Positions 10,101-25,100 of a DNA stretch of 64,000 nt are shown here, piece after piece; position 1 is the stretch's first letter; every line of letters begins with the position of its first letter. Location of the stretch: the NCBI RefSeq assembly GCF_963662255.1, contig NC_085050.1, positions 26,654,631-26,718,630 of the forward strand, written 5' to 3'. The notes under the pieces are model-generated. The model did no database searches. It saw only the letters and a program-made list of their open reading frames with translations, and was not told the origin of the DNA. Source of the DNA: Cinclus cinclus. Taxonomy: Eukaryota > Chordata > Aves > Passeriformes > Cinclidae. A program made the translations under genes and the position numbers.

Positions 10101-13100
10101 TACCTATTGCTAGTGAGCAATCCCAAACCTGATCCTCTTGTGCCCCTACTCAGCCAATCAGCTGCTAATAACAAGACAGAGCACCTTTGTTACTGTCACG
10201 TCTAATGTGCATTGGTCCCTGTCCCAGGCACTAGTCTGATATTCAGAGCAGGGTCCCCACTCAGCATACCATTGTCCCCATGTCTCTTTTGAAGGAGAAG
10301 AGCCGTGCTGTGCTCTGTGCACAGCCTCACAGCTGGGGATAGAGTTACAATGAGCTCTTGTCTCCAGCCTTCCTGACACTGGGGCTGATTTTCCTTCAGA
10401 CAAAAGGAGTTGGAATGCCTTCACACATGCAGCCTTCAGATCAGGAAGGCTAAAGTGAGCTCAGAAACTGTTTCTAAAATGGGAAAACCCATTTTATTGC
10501 CAAATTGCAAAGTGGAACTCTGAGATGTGAACTCTGGGTGCAAGTCTGCCTGTGGAGCTCTGTCCTTCATGTCCTCTACCATGCTAAGGCTGTGGGGACT
10601 TTCAGGCAGCTGTGAGTAGAAGATGAAGACCAGACAGCTCAGGTTTTTTACACAGCCCAATGAAGGTGGCATAGGCAGGGTGAGATTGTTTCAGTCCATC
10701 TAGCAATGGATGGTGATAGAAGGCAAGACTCAGCACTGCAGACTGCAGCATCTATAAGGCCTCTATTCTGTTGCTGTCTCTTCACTGAGAGCATTGCCCA
10801 TGCTCTAGTCCCTTCACCATGGTGGTCAAGCTCAGGAGTACAGAAGAAGTTAGTATGAATGAGGATCTCCCTGGGCCTGCCTGTCTTCAGAGAGACTGAG
10901 TGAGGAAAATTTGCCATTGCCTGGGGTAGCAAGTTAAGGAGCATTCATTTACTGCATTTTTTTTTGCTGCTTTTCTTTCGCAAATATAAAGATGTAATCC
11001 TCTCTACTGGAGGAGAAGCATTTTGCCTGTGGGTGACACACAGCCTGCCTTCTTGAAGTGCTTCAGCACATGTTATACAGTCATTAGCATCAGACCAAGC
11101 CCCGAAAAACCTCTGACTCTTACAGCAGACCTTGTTGCAAGGTGAATGAGCTCAAAATGGCTCCAGCTACAAAGAAGGAAACCTGTTATGCAAGAGTAGG
11201 AAATGAAGAGGACTCCTGAAACTGTGCCTAGAGAAAAACCCACCTGTTCTGCAGACCATGTTTTCCTGTCCTCCTGTAAAAGAGAGACACTGAACTGCTG
11301 CCCGAGTTAGGAGTACAGTCAAGAGGAACTCATAAGATAAATGCTTAATTTCTTAAAACTGGGTATCAGTTTCAACTCTGTGATCCCAGCTTTGCATATT
11401 CACAGATTCACCATACGTCCTCATTTCATACTTTCTGGGATGTTGCAGAAGCTGTAGGTATTACACCGCGCACACTGAGAGCTTAGCGACCGGCGGTGTG
11501 GCTCTTATTATCCTTGCTGAAATGACAACACAGCTGCTTCCTGTGTATGACAAATGGACTTCTTTCAGGCGGGGGTGGGGTTAAAAGAGGTGATTTGGAG
11601 ATACTGGCCAACTGCATGAACTTTGCAACATCTGGGTAAAGTCAAACAATTCAGCTGGATTTGGCTAAGAAGGGCTGTGCAGCTTGAGTGTTGCAGGAGG
11701 GGTATCTCTGCCTTCTGCAGGGTGGTTGAGCCTAGACTCCAGTTCAGCAAGCTCCTGTATCCCTGCAAAATTTTCCTTTCACTCCCTAGGTGTCAGATAT
11801 ATTTACAAGATTGAAACAATTCAGTATCCTATCCTCCCTCACAAAGGGAACTGCATGTCTATTTTGTCATGTACATGTACCCATTTACAAAAGGGAGGTA
11901 TTTAGAGTCAGTCAGTGTCAGAGCCTGGATTTAATTAAGATGTCAGTGCACTGAGTCAAGCCAAAAGAAAGAATTGCCAGAAAATACAAATCTTTCCTCC
12001 CACTCCCCGTCAGCAAGAGGTTGCAATCTGTGGACTTACCGTGGCAGCCCCAGCCACATAACCCAGGATGGTGACCACTCGCTGCTCTCAGAGGTCACCT
12101 GCGTGTCCTCAGGGGGTGGCAGGTGACCCCGTTCCTCCTGGGCTTCACATGCTCTCATCTCCAGGGCTTTGAGCACCACTGAGGAGTTGGTGTTCTTCAG
12201 CAGGGCGACAGCCTCACTCCGGCTGACTCCTGTCAGATCAATGCCGTTCACGTTCAGGAGGATGTCACCTGAGACCAATAAAGCAGATGATAAAAAGCTC
12301 TGCAAGTGTTTCCAGGATCCCTCTCCACCTCCACAGACAAGTGAGTCAAATCCACGGCCGAGAACTGGCTGCCTGACGAGGTTTATTGTTAATCCTATCG
12401 TTTAACATGGCTGTGAAGCATATGCTAGTAATCATGCCACAGGCATGAGGGAAGGGCATAGATTCCTGTACCTCTAAATTTTGCATGGCTGGACAGAGGA
12501 TTTGTCCTGGTTTCTTACCATGTCACGTCCTGCATCTGGAGCTGAACAAACAGCTGGGGTCCTGGTGTACCAACAAGCTTGGGTATTGGTGCCTAGTACT
12601 GGGCCGGGTCTGTGGAACCACTTCCAGCTAACAACCTTTGTACTCAAGCTAAGCTTGAAACCCAGCAGCTCAATGATGTTTTTTCTCCCAGCTCTCCCTT
12701 AGCTGAGGACTGCCACTCCGACTGGCTCTTCCTGCTTTGCTTTGTGGAATAATATGTTATTATTTTCATATTAATGCCTGTTTGAATGGCTGGAAGCCGA
12801 ACCATCTTTCACTATGCCTTATTTATAATACAGGCACAGCAGATACAGAGGAAAATGCAAAGATGACCTCAATTACTACAGGAAGAACAATAAAGGCATC
12901 ACTAATGTAATGCAAGCAACCACAGAGTCAAGTGCTCTGCTACCCTTCATAGCAGGCGCCCATGCCAGGGCTGTCCTGGGTGCCCTGTGTGCTTGGCCTG
13001 GATGCCTCTCGAGGCAGGGATGTATCACTGGAAGTCCAGGCACTGCAATATGAACATTAACCTCTTCTTGTGGTCTGGCCCCAGTGAGAAGGACAACAGC

Positions 13101-16100
13101 CTAAGAGCTGCTCTAAATCCGAGGCCTATGGCACTATTGTATGATCACATATTCATTTGTTTCTAATTTTATCAAATTAACTAGGCTGAGTTTTCCCTGC
13201 TGCCTCATGATGAATATTTTGGAAAGCGCATCCCACTGAGAGGCAGTCATTTCCCAGCAGGAGGAAAGGGGAAACCTGCTGTTTTGCTCCTGTTGTCATG
13301 TTCTCACATGGGTTTCATTGAGCAGACACTAAGAGGAGGTTCCCATGTGTGCCAATACTGGGCACTGAGACCCAGGTTCATGGGGTCTGACTGGGTTGCA
13401 GCTATTCTGTCCCATTTTTGGGTGCCTCCGCCTCCTTCGAACTCAGGATTTCCCTCCAGCTTCCAGACGGTGACTGGACCAAAGGAGAACATAGGGAATG
13501 AAGGGTAAGTGATCTGTGTCATTGCTGGATGCAGGCTCCTAAGGGACTTGGCTCTTGAAGATGTAACATCCTGAAACCTGAGAGTTTCATCTTTCCTCTG
13601 CTGCCCAGCTATTCCCGTAAAACCAACTGATAAAATATAGTCTTCCTCTTGCTCTAAAAGCTTATTCACACAGAAGGGGAGAAATGACCAGCTTTACCAC
13701 TCTGTTATACCAGTAGCTAAATGGGGTTAGGAAGCCAATGTTTTCAGACAGGATGTTGAGCCACGAGGCACTAATGTGGCTTCTTATATAATAGGAATTT
13801 TTCTCCTGTATATTTCATTCAAATTCATGAATGCAATGACAAATAAGCACAAAAAATTACTTTAAAAATACACGAAGGCTGCACAATGAATGTATCAGGA
13901 GTAAGGAGATGGTGGAAAGCTATTTATCCTTTTTTTCTACCAGAATATTCCTACATTCTACTTCACAGAGATGATTACTGCTGCATATTATGCCTTTTCT
14001 GGTAGCTGATTTGAGACCCTCTGATGCAACAGATCCCAAAAACTGTAGGATTGCTGAAGATGTCAGAATGTGAAGTTCTTTCATTGTCACTCAGTTTTCA
14101 AAAGAAGCTCTTGATTTAAAGCAGGCTTTCAAAATCACCCCTTTTTACCTGTTTTTATCCTGCTGTCTCTGCTGATCACTCCTCCAGGTTCCACACTTAT
14201 CACATAGATAGGCAAATCCCATTCCCGGTTAGATGCTCCACCTGCCACAGTCATTCCCAGTGATTCTGTGTGATCTTTCCGGACAGCCACCACCTTCTCA
14301 TGGCAGGTGACAGTGTGAAGGGTGCTCTGCAATGAAGAAAATAGCAACAACCAACACAGGTTGTGGGAATGGTGGCCTCCCTGACAGCTTTGGCATTTTC
14401 TATCAAAACAAATATTCATGGAAGTAACACCAAGACACTTCCCAGCCACCTGGCCTGATGGCAGGCAGGACTGCCTCAGGGGTTTAAGCATCTGCAGTCA
14501 AAGCTAGCATCAAGATAACTGTGTTTTAATAAAGTCAAAGTCAGGCACTGCTCCCATCAAAGCCAGAGTTGTTTAAGTGCTAAGGCTAATACAATAAGGT
14601 TCTTGAAATGTAAATAAGGAATTTGATTTTAAAGGAAAGTGAAGTTCTAGATAATAATATCACTAGTGGTCATCATATCTTTGACTATCAGGCTGTGCTT
14701 ATCTTGCTGCTTGCAGTCTGAGTGTCATCTGTGATATAGTTAGTGAGAAGTAGTCCTCTTAGGTTTGAGGAATGAAACCATTGGGGACATAGTAGAAGAG
14801 ACGTATTTTGTTTTATCTTCCAGATATCTGTGTTTCTGTATAAGTTATGGGTGGAAATACACTTGAAGAATAAGTGGTTTTGCTCAGGAAAAGGACATTT
14901 ACAGTGAAGAGCCAGCAGTTTCCAGGGTGCTCTAAGGGCTTATGCTTGAAGGGTCACTTTGGGACAGTCATCCTTATATGTGTATGCCCCTGAACAGGAA
15001 AAGTTAAATACACACAGCTGGCCATGCAATAACTAGTGCATGAGTGAGGGTAGGACAAACACACAGGTGCCCTCAGGGTGGAGAATCACTGCAATGCAAG
15101 CTCCAACAACACCTGTGAACTGAATGTCATGTTTACCATGCACTCAGTTCTTACAGAAGTGTTCAAAAGGCAAATAAAAACTGGATTTAAATGTTAATTG
15201 CTTTGCTTTCCTTTAAGTATTTTATAACCAATGCTCCTGACATCAGCTCCTGACTATCCCAGCCCCACTAGAAGGAACAGCATCATCCACTCCAGGCTCA
15301 TATATAATAGCACGCTTCTAAATACAGTTCAAATGCATATTTAGAAGACTCTTCTCATTCACAAATGTGACCTCACATCGGTAATATGCAAAAATAATCT
15401 ATAAAACTCATTTAAAGCCACATTAATCTCTTCTTAGAAATCTGACACGTCACAAAGACATTTTACGTTGGTTCCTGGGCCAGCAGCTCGGAAAGTGGAG
15501 CAGATGAATCCACAGCGTCTCCTTAAGTGACAATGATGGGACAAAGGAAGATTATGGCAATAATTTTTTTATGGGAGTAGGGCAGACTATGTCTTCGATT
15601 TGTGTGGTTTTTTTAAAGGTATGTTTGGTGCAACCAACTCCACATCAAGACTTCTGTGATGCAACGTTGACAACAAAACACAGGACCTTCTAGAAGCTTA
15701 GCAAAGGATTTCTCCGTGCTTGAGCACATGAACAGTAGCTGTCACAGAGCTCCAGAAACAAAAAGGCAAAGAGCTCAGTGGAAAGAGGAATTCTCTCAGT
15801 TTCTGGGAGAAAACCAAACAACACAGTTGTTTGGATGTATTAGGCCTGGTCCATGCAGAACACAGACACTGTGTCAGAGTCATTTGGCGAAGGGCTTGCA
15901 AACAAACCTAAGAATTTCTGAAGATTTTAAAACCTTCAGAAAAATGTTCCATTCCAGATAAATTTTACATTCTGATCCAGATAATTTTAACCTTTCACCT
16001 TTGTCTTTAGGTATAAATATTTTAAACATAGTAGTTCTGTCTTCATGCAAATTAAACTTAACGCTTCATCCATGTTCTGCAAAAATACCCTTTTTCCCTT

Positions 16101-19100
16101 GAAAAGGAATGGCTTTCCATCAGGAAAAGGTCACTTCCTGAAAGGTGGGATAGGGGCACTATTAATTTTCACTAAATTGCCATCTTAGATTTTGTAACAA
16201 AGCATGAAATTGGGGTTCTATCTGTGGCCCTGAGTGAGGGAGCTGTCATGTTACTTATGCGGCATACATCCAGTCTCAGACAACAAAAACATTAGTGCAT
16301 TAGCTGATTTATCACTATTTTTTGAGGAATCAGCACAAAAAGAAAGATTTCAAAGTAGCGCTTGGGAATGAATTGTCCTGCTACATTTCAATGAAGACTT
16401 ATAGAAATACCAGTACTTGTATGCTGAATCACAAAGGACCAATTTTCCTTTGAAGCTACTCTTTCCCATGTCATTTTTACATGGCTGCAGACAGAAAGGA
16501 TTTGGGGTGGCTTGACTGAGACGAAGGCAATGATGAAAGGAAAGTAAAGCCTTTTTTAGTAAACACACGTATAACTTGCTTGGAGGTATAATCGATAGCA
16601 AGTAAACCAGTTAAAAGGCAGTGTTTATCAGTGACTGCATTTCAGTGCATTCTCTTCTAAACAATTGTCCTTCTCTGTCATTTTGAAGTGACCTTGGAGG
16701 TCAGGAGAAGAAAAACATAACAGTTCATCTCCTCCTCTTTTTTACTTTTTCCTCCTTTCCTGTATATTTACTGAAAAATAAATATTTACAGCAGATTATC
16801 ACAACATCAAAGCCATGACACGTGTCTTGTAGCAAAAAAAAACATTGCTGTGTCTGTTTGGAAAATGTACTTCACCTGAAGGTTAACCTGCTCATATGGT
16901 CAGGAAACATTGCCTGCTCCAGCAACATTTCCTTTGCTTCAAGCACTAGACAATTCATTTGAAAGGAGTAACAAAACAGTTCCAATTAAAAACAAGTGCT
17001 ATTTAATTAATGGCAAAGGTCCCAGTGACTTCAAAGGAATTGAATTGGGCCTGTTTATGCATTACAGCCTGGCTCCACAACCTCAGTTGCACAATAAAGT
17101 GTTTGTGACATCCCTTTTCTGAATCCAGCCAGAACAGTTTGGGCAGTGCTTCCCCTATCTCCGTATAGAGGAAAACAGACCCAGGAGAACCTGGGCAGGA
17201 CCAGTCTCCTGGCACACCATACACCTGGCAGCACTGCCACCAGAGAAGGACATGGCCACAAGAGATCATCCTCTTTTTGTCCAGAACCTTGCAAGCAACA
17301 TGGCTGGTAGTCACTGGCCTGAAAGAGAGGCACCTCCTCTTGCCATACAGATGGAGGTTGGCTGTCCTGAAGCCAACAACTTGGCCCAAAGTGGTTCCTG
17401 AGCCACTGCACAAGCCAGATGGCTGCAGGAAACTAGAGTGTACTCTTGGTGCAGAATACAGCCAAGGGTTGAGAGCAGATTTCAGCCCATGTATACACAC
17501 ATGCTCTACAGTGAGAGCAGTTTCCCTCCAAGACAGCATTCCTGACCATCTAATATCACCTTCCACAGTAAGCTCAGGGGACAAAAAACACCTTTAAATT
17601 AACCAGAATTCAAAGCAGCTAGCAATCCTCTGTTAATCACACATAATAAAGCAAACCCACTGATGACAGTAGGTAGCAGATTCATCAAACCACACACACA
17701 TAGGAGACTCCCCTGAGGGTGAGGTCCAGACAACAAGCATTACCTTGGTTTTGGGAAGGAGCATGTGCTGCATTTGGTCACTATGCAGGCCCTAGGCTTG
17801 CAAGCATTATTCCTGCACTAATGCCTATTTAAAATAAATAACACTTCTTAAATCTTTCAAAGCCAGTCTAAAGATCTTGAATTGCAAATTAGGTTCAGTT
17901 CAACCTTCAGCAAAATATGAAATATTTAAACTGACATTGTCATGCCCTATAAAAGGGCAACTAACACTCCAGAAATATTTGTATTGGACCAAAAGTCTGC
18001 AGTGCCCAAAGCTCATTGTGTCTACTGGCTGTAGTGATCTGCTGATCTATTGCCAGAGCATTTTCTCTAATAGAAGCTCTCTACTACATACACACAAAGC
18101 TGAAGGGCGGTAGGAACAGTTCCGAATTTTCTTTTTTGGCTGTGATCTTTCCTGGAAAGTGCCCAAATGGTGGCATTGGACAGAAGCCCACAGCAGTACA
18201 CCCACTCATGTGCTTATGCAGTACTCATCTCTTGTGGAAAACTGAAAATCCTCCTAAAAACTGCAGCCTATCCCACAAGAGATGATTCATTAGTCTTTAC
18301 AGCACTTACTCATTAGTCTTTAAAGGACTATTACAAAGCCAACATTGTGCCTTCAATCTTGCAGCTTCCCAAAATATTGCTGGACTTACAAGAGCTCCCA
18401 TCCAACACCTCTTGGTACAGAAAAATAAAATGAGGGTCTCAGGGCAGGGAGACACAAGTCATGTTCCCAAACAATCCCATGTGCTATCAATTAATTGCTC
18501 AGACCAATATGGTAGAGTTAGCAGGTGTTTGGATCTTCCTTAGGAAGCATACAGTAGCAACACAAGCTAATTGCTGTCCTACACATACCTTCCTAAGGAA
18601 ATCATTGTTTCATTAGAAAGTAATGCCTTGCAGATGCAGAATTGGCTGGGCACTACTTGCTAGTTGGTAGTAGCTACTGAACACTGCTTCCTGCTCTAAG
18701 TCCTGCTAATCTGATCCCACCTAACGAGAGCTGTGATTGTGAATTTGTGGATAAGGAAAACTAAAAATAGATAAATATATACACTAGTATTTTTAACACA
18801 TAAAAACACTGAATAATGTAGTTTTAAAAGACCTGCAAAAATGGGTATATTTTAACATCTGTAAACTCCAGATCTAGACTTGCCGCATGGCTGACAGCTA
18901 TGCACCTGATATTTGGTCCAGAGGTTCCTTTAAGGACACAACTGGCTATCCATCAAGCAGGATGAACTTAAGCCCTGCCAGCACACCTCCCTGATACAGC
19001 CCTGGCACCAGTGACCAGGGTCAAGCTTGCATGGCTTTGCATAAGTGGTGACACTCAGGGTGATTAATGTAAATTAGCCAGATATGTGACTTCAAATTTA

Positions 19101-22100
19101 GTGAAATAAACAAATTCAGTTCCTGCAAGGGCATTTTAATAAATGAGAAACAGCCTAATAATGACCGTAATTTTCAAGTAGCTTATGGGAATCTTTCAGG
19201 CCAGCATACGAAAGTTTTTTTGTCTGAAGACTATGCTACAGATGGAGAAAATTTAGGAAAACTTTTCTTTTTGTTGGAACACATTTTCCTCTGCTAGCTC
19301 ACACTACTGGTCAGACCTGTGGCCGTGGCCAGGATACTGTGTGCACATCAGCACCTGCCCCAGCACTGCCCATTGCCTTCTCTTTCCCTGCCCATGCCAG
19401 GCAGAGTCAGGGCACTACCAGTGGATAAATGACGAGCAGCGCAGCTTTAGTGTTTCCATTGCCAAGACGTGCCTTTTCTGGTGACAGAAGCCAGAGGTAA
19501 CACCCTGAGACATGAAGCACTAGCTGCCCTCCCACTCCCCTGTCCCACGGACGGCAGGAAAACCACACAAGAGCCCTCACCTTGCCGGGGTTGTTTCTGT
19601 CGGCGGGACAAGGCTGGGAGCTGCCAGAGCTGTAACTCCAGCCCGTCTCCTGCAGGAGGTCGGGGGGCTGCTGCCTGGTCTGCCGCGACACCACGAAGTG
19701 AACCTGCTTCTCGCTGGCCTGCGGGAGGAGGCACGGTGTGAATCTCACAGCCCCAGAGCATCAAACCCCTGCACCTCAGCCCCAGAGTGTCTGTGAAATG
19801 CAGGAAACACTTAAATGTTGGTTGGATTTCCCATTAATGAGGTTACTATGAGATAAAGCAGTAGCATTAGTTCAGGTCAACGATGTTCATAAAAGTTTAC
19901 TGGTAGCTACTTAATATTTCTCTTGAAAATTTGGTGTTAACATTACCTGCCCCAAATTTGCCTGGAAGCAGTGATCCACCACAGTGAGTGCTGATCAAGT
20001 CTTACCTATACTTGTGTAAACCACTGCAAAGCAGCAACTTGCCTGCCATGGTAGAGAGACAGACAACCAAAGCTGTGGCTGCCGAATGGATGGGAAAGCT
20101 GAAAAATGGACCTGAAGTCGGGTATGTGCTTACACCTTGCCCAGTGAAAGTGGGGAATAAACAACATAATTAAGTCCACCTGCATGCAATGAGCATGACA
20201 AATGTAAGGAAGCTTAAAGAAAGGAAGAGAAACGATTTTATTTTGTGCAACGGTACACAGAGCTAGAGGGTGGGCATAAGCAAGCACGCAGGGCAATGGA
20301 GTTAGGATGGGAAAGTAGCTCAAACTCTCACTCTAGGAGGAAAGCAAATAGCCCAGGATCAAAGAACTTCTAGGCTTTTTTTTCACAATGCAGTCAGAAT
20401 ATTTGTGTGCCTGAGAGATGCCGCAATGCTTCTACTGAGACAACATTTGTTCATTATTTTTAAGAGGCTCAGTGTGTGTACCTGATATTAGTGTTAATTC
20501 TGTGTACAGATGGGTTGAGTTGTTGTGTTTTTCTTTTTTTTTTTTTGTCTTATTGAATCAGCACTGTTTCCTTAGAAGAAAATGGCTTCATTTGCCCTTC
20601 ACTGAGGCTCATATGAATCTGTTCATGACAACGGTGCTACAAAGATAAAGCTGAGAGGGAGTGGGGTTTACTTGGATAAATCATAGATGCCTGCCATAAA
20701 CCAGTATACTGAACTGAAATGAAGAACAGTCTAGAAATAACCTCAGTGCCATAGAAACATACTCAGAAGATGCAAACATTAATCCTCTAATCTCCTTCTC
20801 TCTAAGCTAAAGACCTTGCTGTTGTGCCAGGAAGGAATGGCTCTTAATGACCAGTCTGCAGAGGGACTCCTGCCTTCTTGCTCTCAGGTTGTCCTGGAGG
20901 AACTGCTCAGTATTGAGTGTGAAGCCCCCACAAACACATCTGGAGATCTGGGGCTGCAGCTGCAATGCTTGTTGGTACCACAGCCCCGGGGGCAGCAGAC
21001 GTGCTGGCTCTCCTGCTGTCACAGTGATGTGCCCTGTTCACTGGGGAGAAGCTCCAAGGAAAGCTGGCACTGAAAAAGCGGCTGAAAACCAAACCCAGAT
21101 CCAGTTGCACTATTGAAATCAAATCTCCCACAGACAATTAACAGAAGCCAGAGGAAGCTTCTGGGAATTTTGTTTTTATAGCTTGGTTTGTCCTTTCTGG
21201 AGCTGAATTTAATAGCTGTAGCTAAGAATTAAAAAAGGCTTTGGAAAAATGTCATTTTAATTCAAAAAAGCAACCTACCTCTCCTAAACCTCCAACTTCA
21301 ACCTTGAAATACACACGTTCAAGACATGCTATTTTCACTGAAGTAAAAAATGTGCGTGTCTTTGTTACTTTCCCAGTATCTTGGGGGATGCTATTTTTTT
21401 GACTAGAAACTCAAATCTTCTCAGCTTCATAATATATCATTTGGTGCATACACACATATTTCAAAGTAACTTTCTAGCCATTTTTAACAGATCTGGTTTT
21501 ATGGAACATTAATTCATGGAGTCCGGTCGACGAAAAAAGCAGAATTCTCTACGTTGGGAGAAAGGAAACCACCCTGGTCCCTAGTTTGTAATATGACTGA
21601 GGTGGAACTGAACAATGTGAGATTAAACCTCCCAAGGTCATGTGGCCCTATGAAAATTCAGTTTTCTCTAAAACGAACAGCTTCAACTTAACACAACTTC
21701 TTTTTGAAATTTGTCTGCTGCCACATGGTAAGCCTCAAAGCTGGTTATTTACAGAAAGGTTGTAAAATATGATTAATTCTCATAGAACGACTAGCAAAAG
21801 TTCAACAAGAGTCTCTGATGCAATGGCACATTTGTCTACAGGCCAGTCAAGCTGAGTAGTTTCTCAGAAGTCGGGGGGGGGGGTTTAGAAAGTTATCCAA
21901 ACAACAAGAACAGCTTTTGTATTTACATATATATGAAAACCCATTAATGTTTCTACTGATCAGATTATTTATCACTGATTCATTCTGATCTCTCCCTCCC
22001 TCTTACCAGTGGCTTTTCCCACACTTCTTTCCATGGATTTCAAGCTGAAGTGAAAATTAAAGGAAGGAGGTTAGCTGTGATACCAAGTGCAAGTAAGAGC

Positions 22101-25100
22101 TGAAACAACATACTAGAATTAAAATCTGCTACAGTCAAGGCAAATGAAGCCTTCATTGCCACATCCCAACCTGCTTGTCAGAGGCAGTTGTTGGGAAGAA
22201 GAGCTGCTCATCTGCTCCTTGCAGCCTCTCTGAACTGTGGTGGGGGAAGGAGGTGAGGAGGAAGGTGAACATCTGGGGTCAGTAAAGTATGACTCAGCCC
22301 ATGGAGCTTGGCTTGATGTGCTCACCTGAGCACCCTATATCTGTTACCTTGCTCCTTTCCTTGTCACTCTCATGGAAAACAGATGTGGAATGCCTCATTA
22401 TTTAGACTAAAAGTGCCACTTCTGACGCAAGGCCACGGCTTAAGATGATGTGGCATACAGGAGGCAGCAAATTCCCAAGTGTTATGATGTGTGCATGTTC
22501 CTAATTAGCACTCACACATTTTCTTCAGTGCTTGTGACAGACCTTAGATCTTATAAACAGACAGACATCTAATCTACAGATTAGCAACTGCTTCACATAT
22601 GCTAGTGTATAGTTTCTATAGGCCTCAAGAATCAGATTTGTCTCAATTATTCATTATTTAATAGTCAAAAATTATCAGATTACACAGAAATCTGACAGTC
22701 TTCCAGCTGTGCTTGGTTTAACAAGCCACTACACCTTTTAGTGACTGTTTTGCTTTTAGAGAAACTGATGGTGTACTCGTAGCTTTCACCACCATAAATT
22801 AGAAGACCTTGATGCACTGCAAGTGACGTGCTGAGCTCTCAACAGGCAGGAAAGATGCTGTTGAGAAATCAGAGGACACAATGAAATAACCTTTCGTGTA
22901 AGAAGCAAATGCAAAACAGTTGTGGCTTTAGTATAAAAGTTTTTTTCTCTGGCATAACACGGAGACAGGAAGGCAAATGATAATTGATGAAAAACATAAC
23001 AATAAAGACACAGGTTCCAGGAATTTTGCATTAGACAAATGTGATTCATAGAGCTCACATCAATGCAATGTAATCCTGGCTGTGTGGAAACCTGAGTTTC
23101 CCTTTAATGGGCTTATTTAAATTCCCAGGGACTGGTGCACATTTCAAGCATTGTTATAAATAACATCCACTCTTTGGAGACTGGTAAGGGCTTTAGTTGC
23201 ACTTTTAAACACTTGTGTGAGAATACTCTTGTTAGCAATTTTTTCCATTTCATCTCATGTTTTTTTTTGCTTATGAAGCACTGATACCTTGTTTTGTAGC
23301 CATAAAGAACTGTTTCAAGAATAATAGTTTTTAAGAAAATTTTTAATTCCAGACTTGTTGCCCTCAGAGAATTTAAACCTTCCCCGTTCTGCCTTCTGTT
23401 CCCAGCTAGTGAGCTACATAAGGTAATCCAGAAAGATGCTGGACCAGAATTTCAACAACTGACATTATGTAAGGAGATGACATTTTCTTATAAACTTCAC
23501 AATGAAAGTTGTCTACAACCAACTGTAAATCTATGCTAACAGAGGAATCCTTTCCAAAAAAAAAAAAAAAAGAAATGCATGGATTTGACTATTTGTTTCA
23601 CTCTGACTGAAACAGAAAGACTGTCAGAAAGAAGAAGTAGCTGGCCAGATTTGACATCTTGTTATTGAAGCCCATGAAATTCTTCAGTATGTGAACAGTC
23701 TACATGCCTCCAAATGAAATTCAAAATTGCACAAGACTATAGATACGAGATAAATGCAACAAAAGATTCTTGGCTTTTTCTTTTCATATTAAATTTTTAT
23801 AAAAACATAATCTGTAAACAAAAACCCCAGATTGGTTCTGGAGGGAAAATTAGGCAGATGCTGACCAATTTTGTAGCTGAGAAAGGCATGAGTTTTTGGG
23901 GTTTTTTTTGTCTGTGTTAGCACCCATTTAGTATTACACATGACTCTAAACAGAGATTAATAAAAACTACAACTATAGATACATTTTTCCAAAACATCTG
24001 GATTTCTACATACTGAATTTAGGTAAAAAATATCTGTAAGATGTGGGCCACCTTCAGTTGTAAACCTCATCCACGGGAAATCATTGAGTGTGGGAGGGTG
24101 GTGTTCATCCTGAAACATGCCATCCATTGCCTTAGGCTACTCTGGTTTGCTCCGTGGCTGAACCAGAGGGCACTGTGACTCCTTCTGAGCCAGAGGAGTC
24201 AGGATTCTGCTGGAAACCGTGCTGCCAGGGTGCAGGCTGGCACACCTTCTGGCAGCTGGCATCACTCCAGTGGTGATCAGAGTATATAGATATATATACT
24301 ATATAGATATCTATACATATATAGATATCTCTATATGTATAGATGACCTATACATTCCAAAACCTAACGGTAGCAGGCACCTCTGTGAGTCTCCATACCC
24401 ACGTTCACACTCCTCCCCACAGTAAAACCAAGGTGCTTCCAGAGGAGTAAATTCCCATCTAACCTTGACTCATTCTCTCTTCCCAATACACACACTCAGT
24501 GTTTGGCCCCTGCTGTGCAATGGATGGTGAAAAAACACTGTTTGTTTTTGGCACAGCTCAAACCCCGTGGTTAAAGTGGGGGTGACAAACCTGTATCAGC
24601 TGGGCTGCGCTCTCTGGACTGCCGTAGCGATGGTCGTGCCCATTGATGGCCAGCACCCGGTCATTCTCCTGCAGCTGTCCATCACGGGCAGCCATGCCAC
24701 CTTCCAGCAAGTTGAAAATAAATACCCCTGGCTCGTCGGCCTTGCGGACCAGCTTTATTCCCAGCTGCTCATCTGGGCTGCTCTTGTTTAGCACAACGTG
24801 GAAGCTGTCATCCCTATTGCAGTGAGCATCGAGGGAAAGTCCACTGTTCCGGCATCGGTACCTCTGCTCTCGGAGCACCGTCAGTCGGAGCACGTGGCAG
24901 GGCTGCTTCAGGATCGACAGGGCATAGTTGTGAGGCACATTTTTGATGTCCATGCCATTTACCTGGAAGAGAGAAGTGTAAATCAGCAGCAGAAAGACAG
25001 TCTGTTCTGAGCTGGCACTGAGGAGAGCAGATCTATTTACACAGATGTCTTCATATGAAGTGACATGTGCTGTTTCAAACTGTGTCACACAGGAGGCCAA

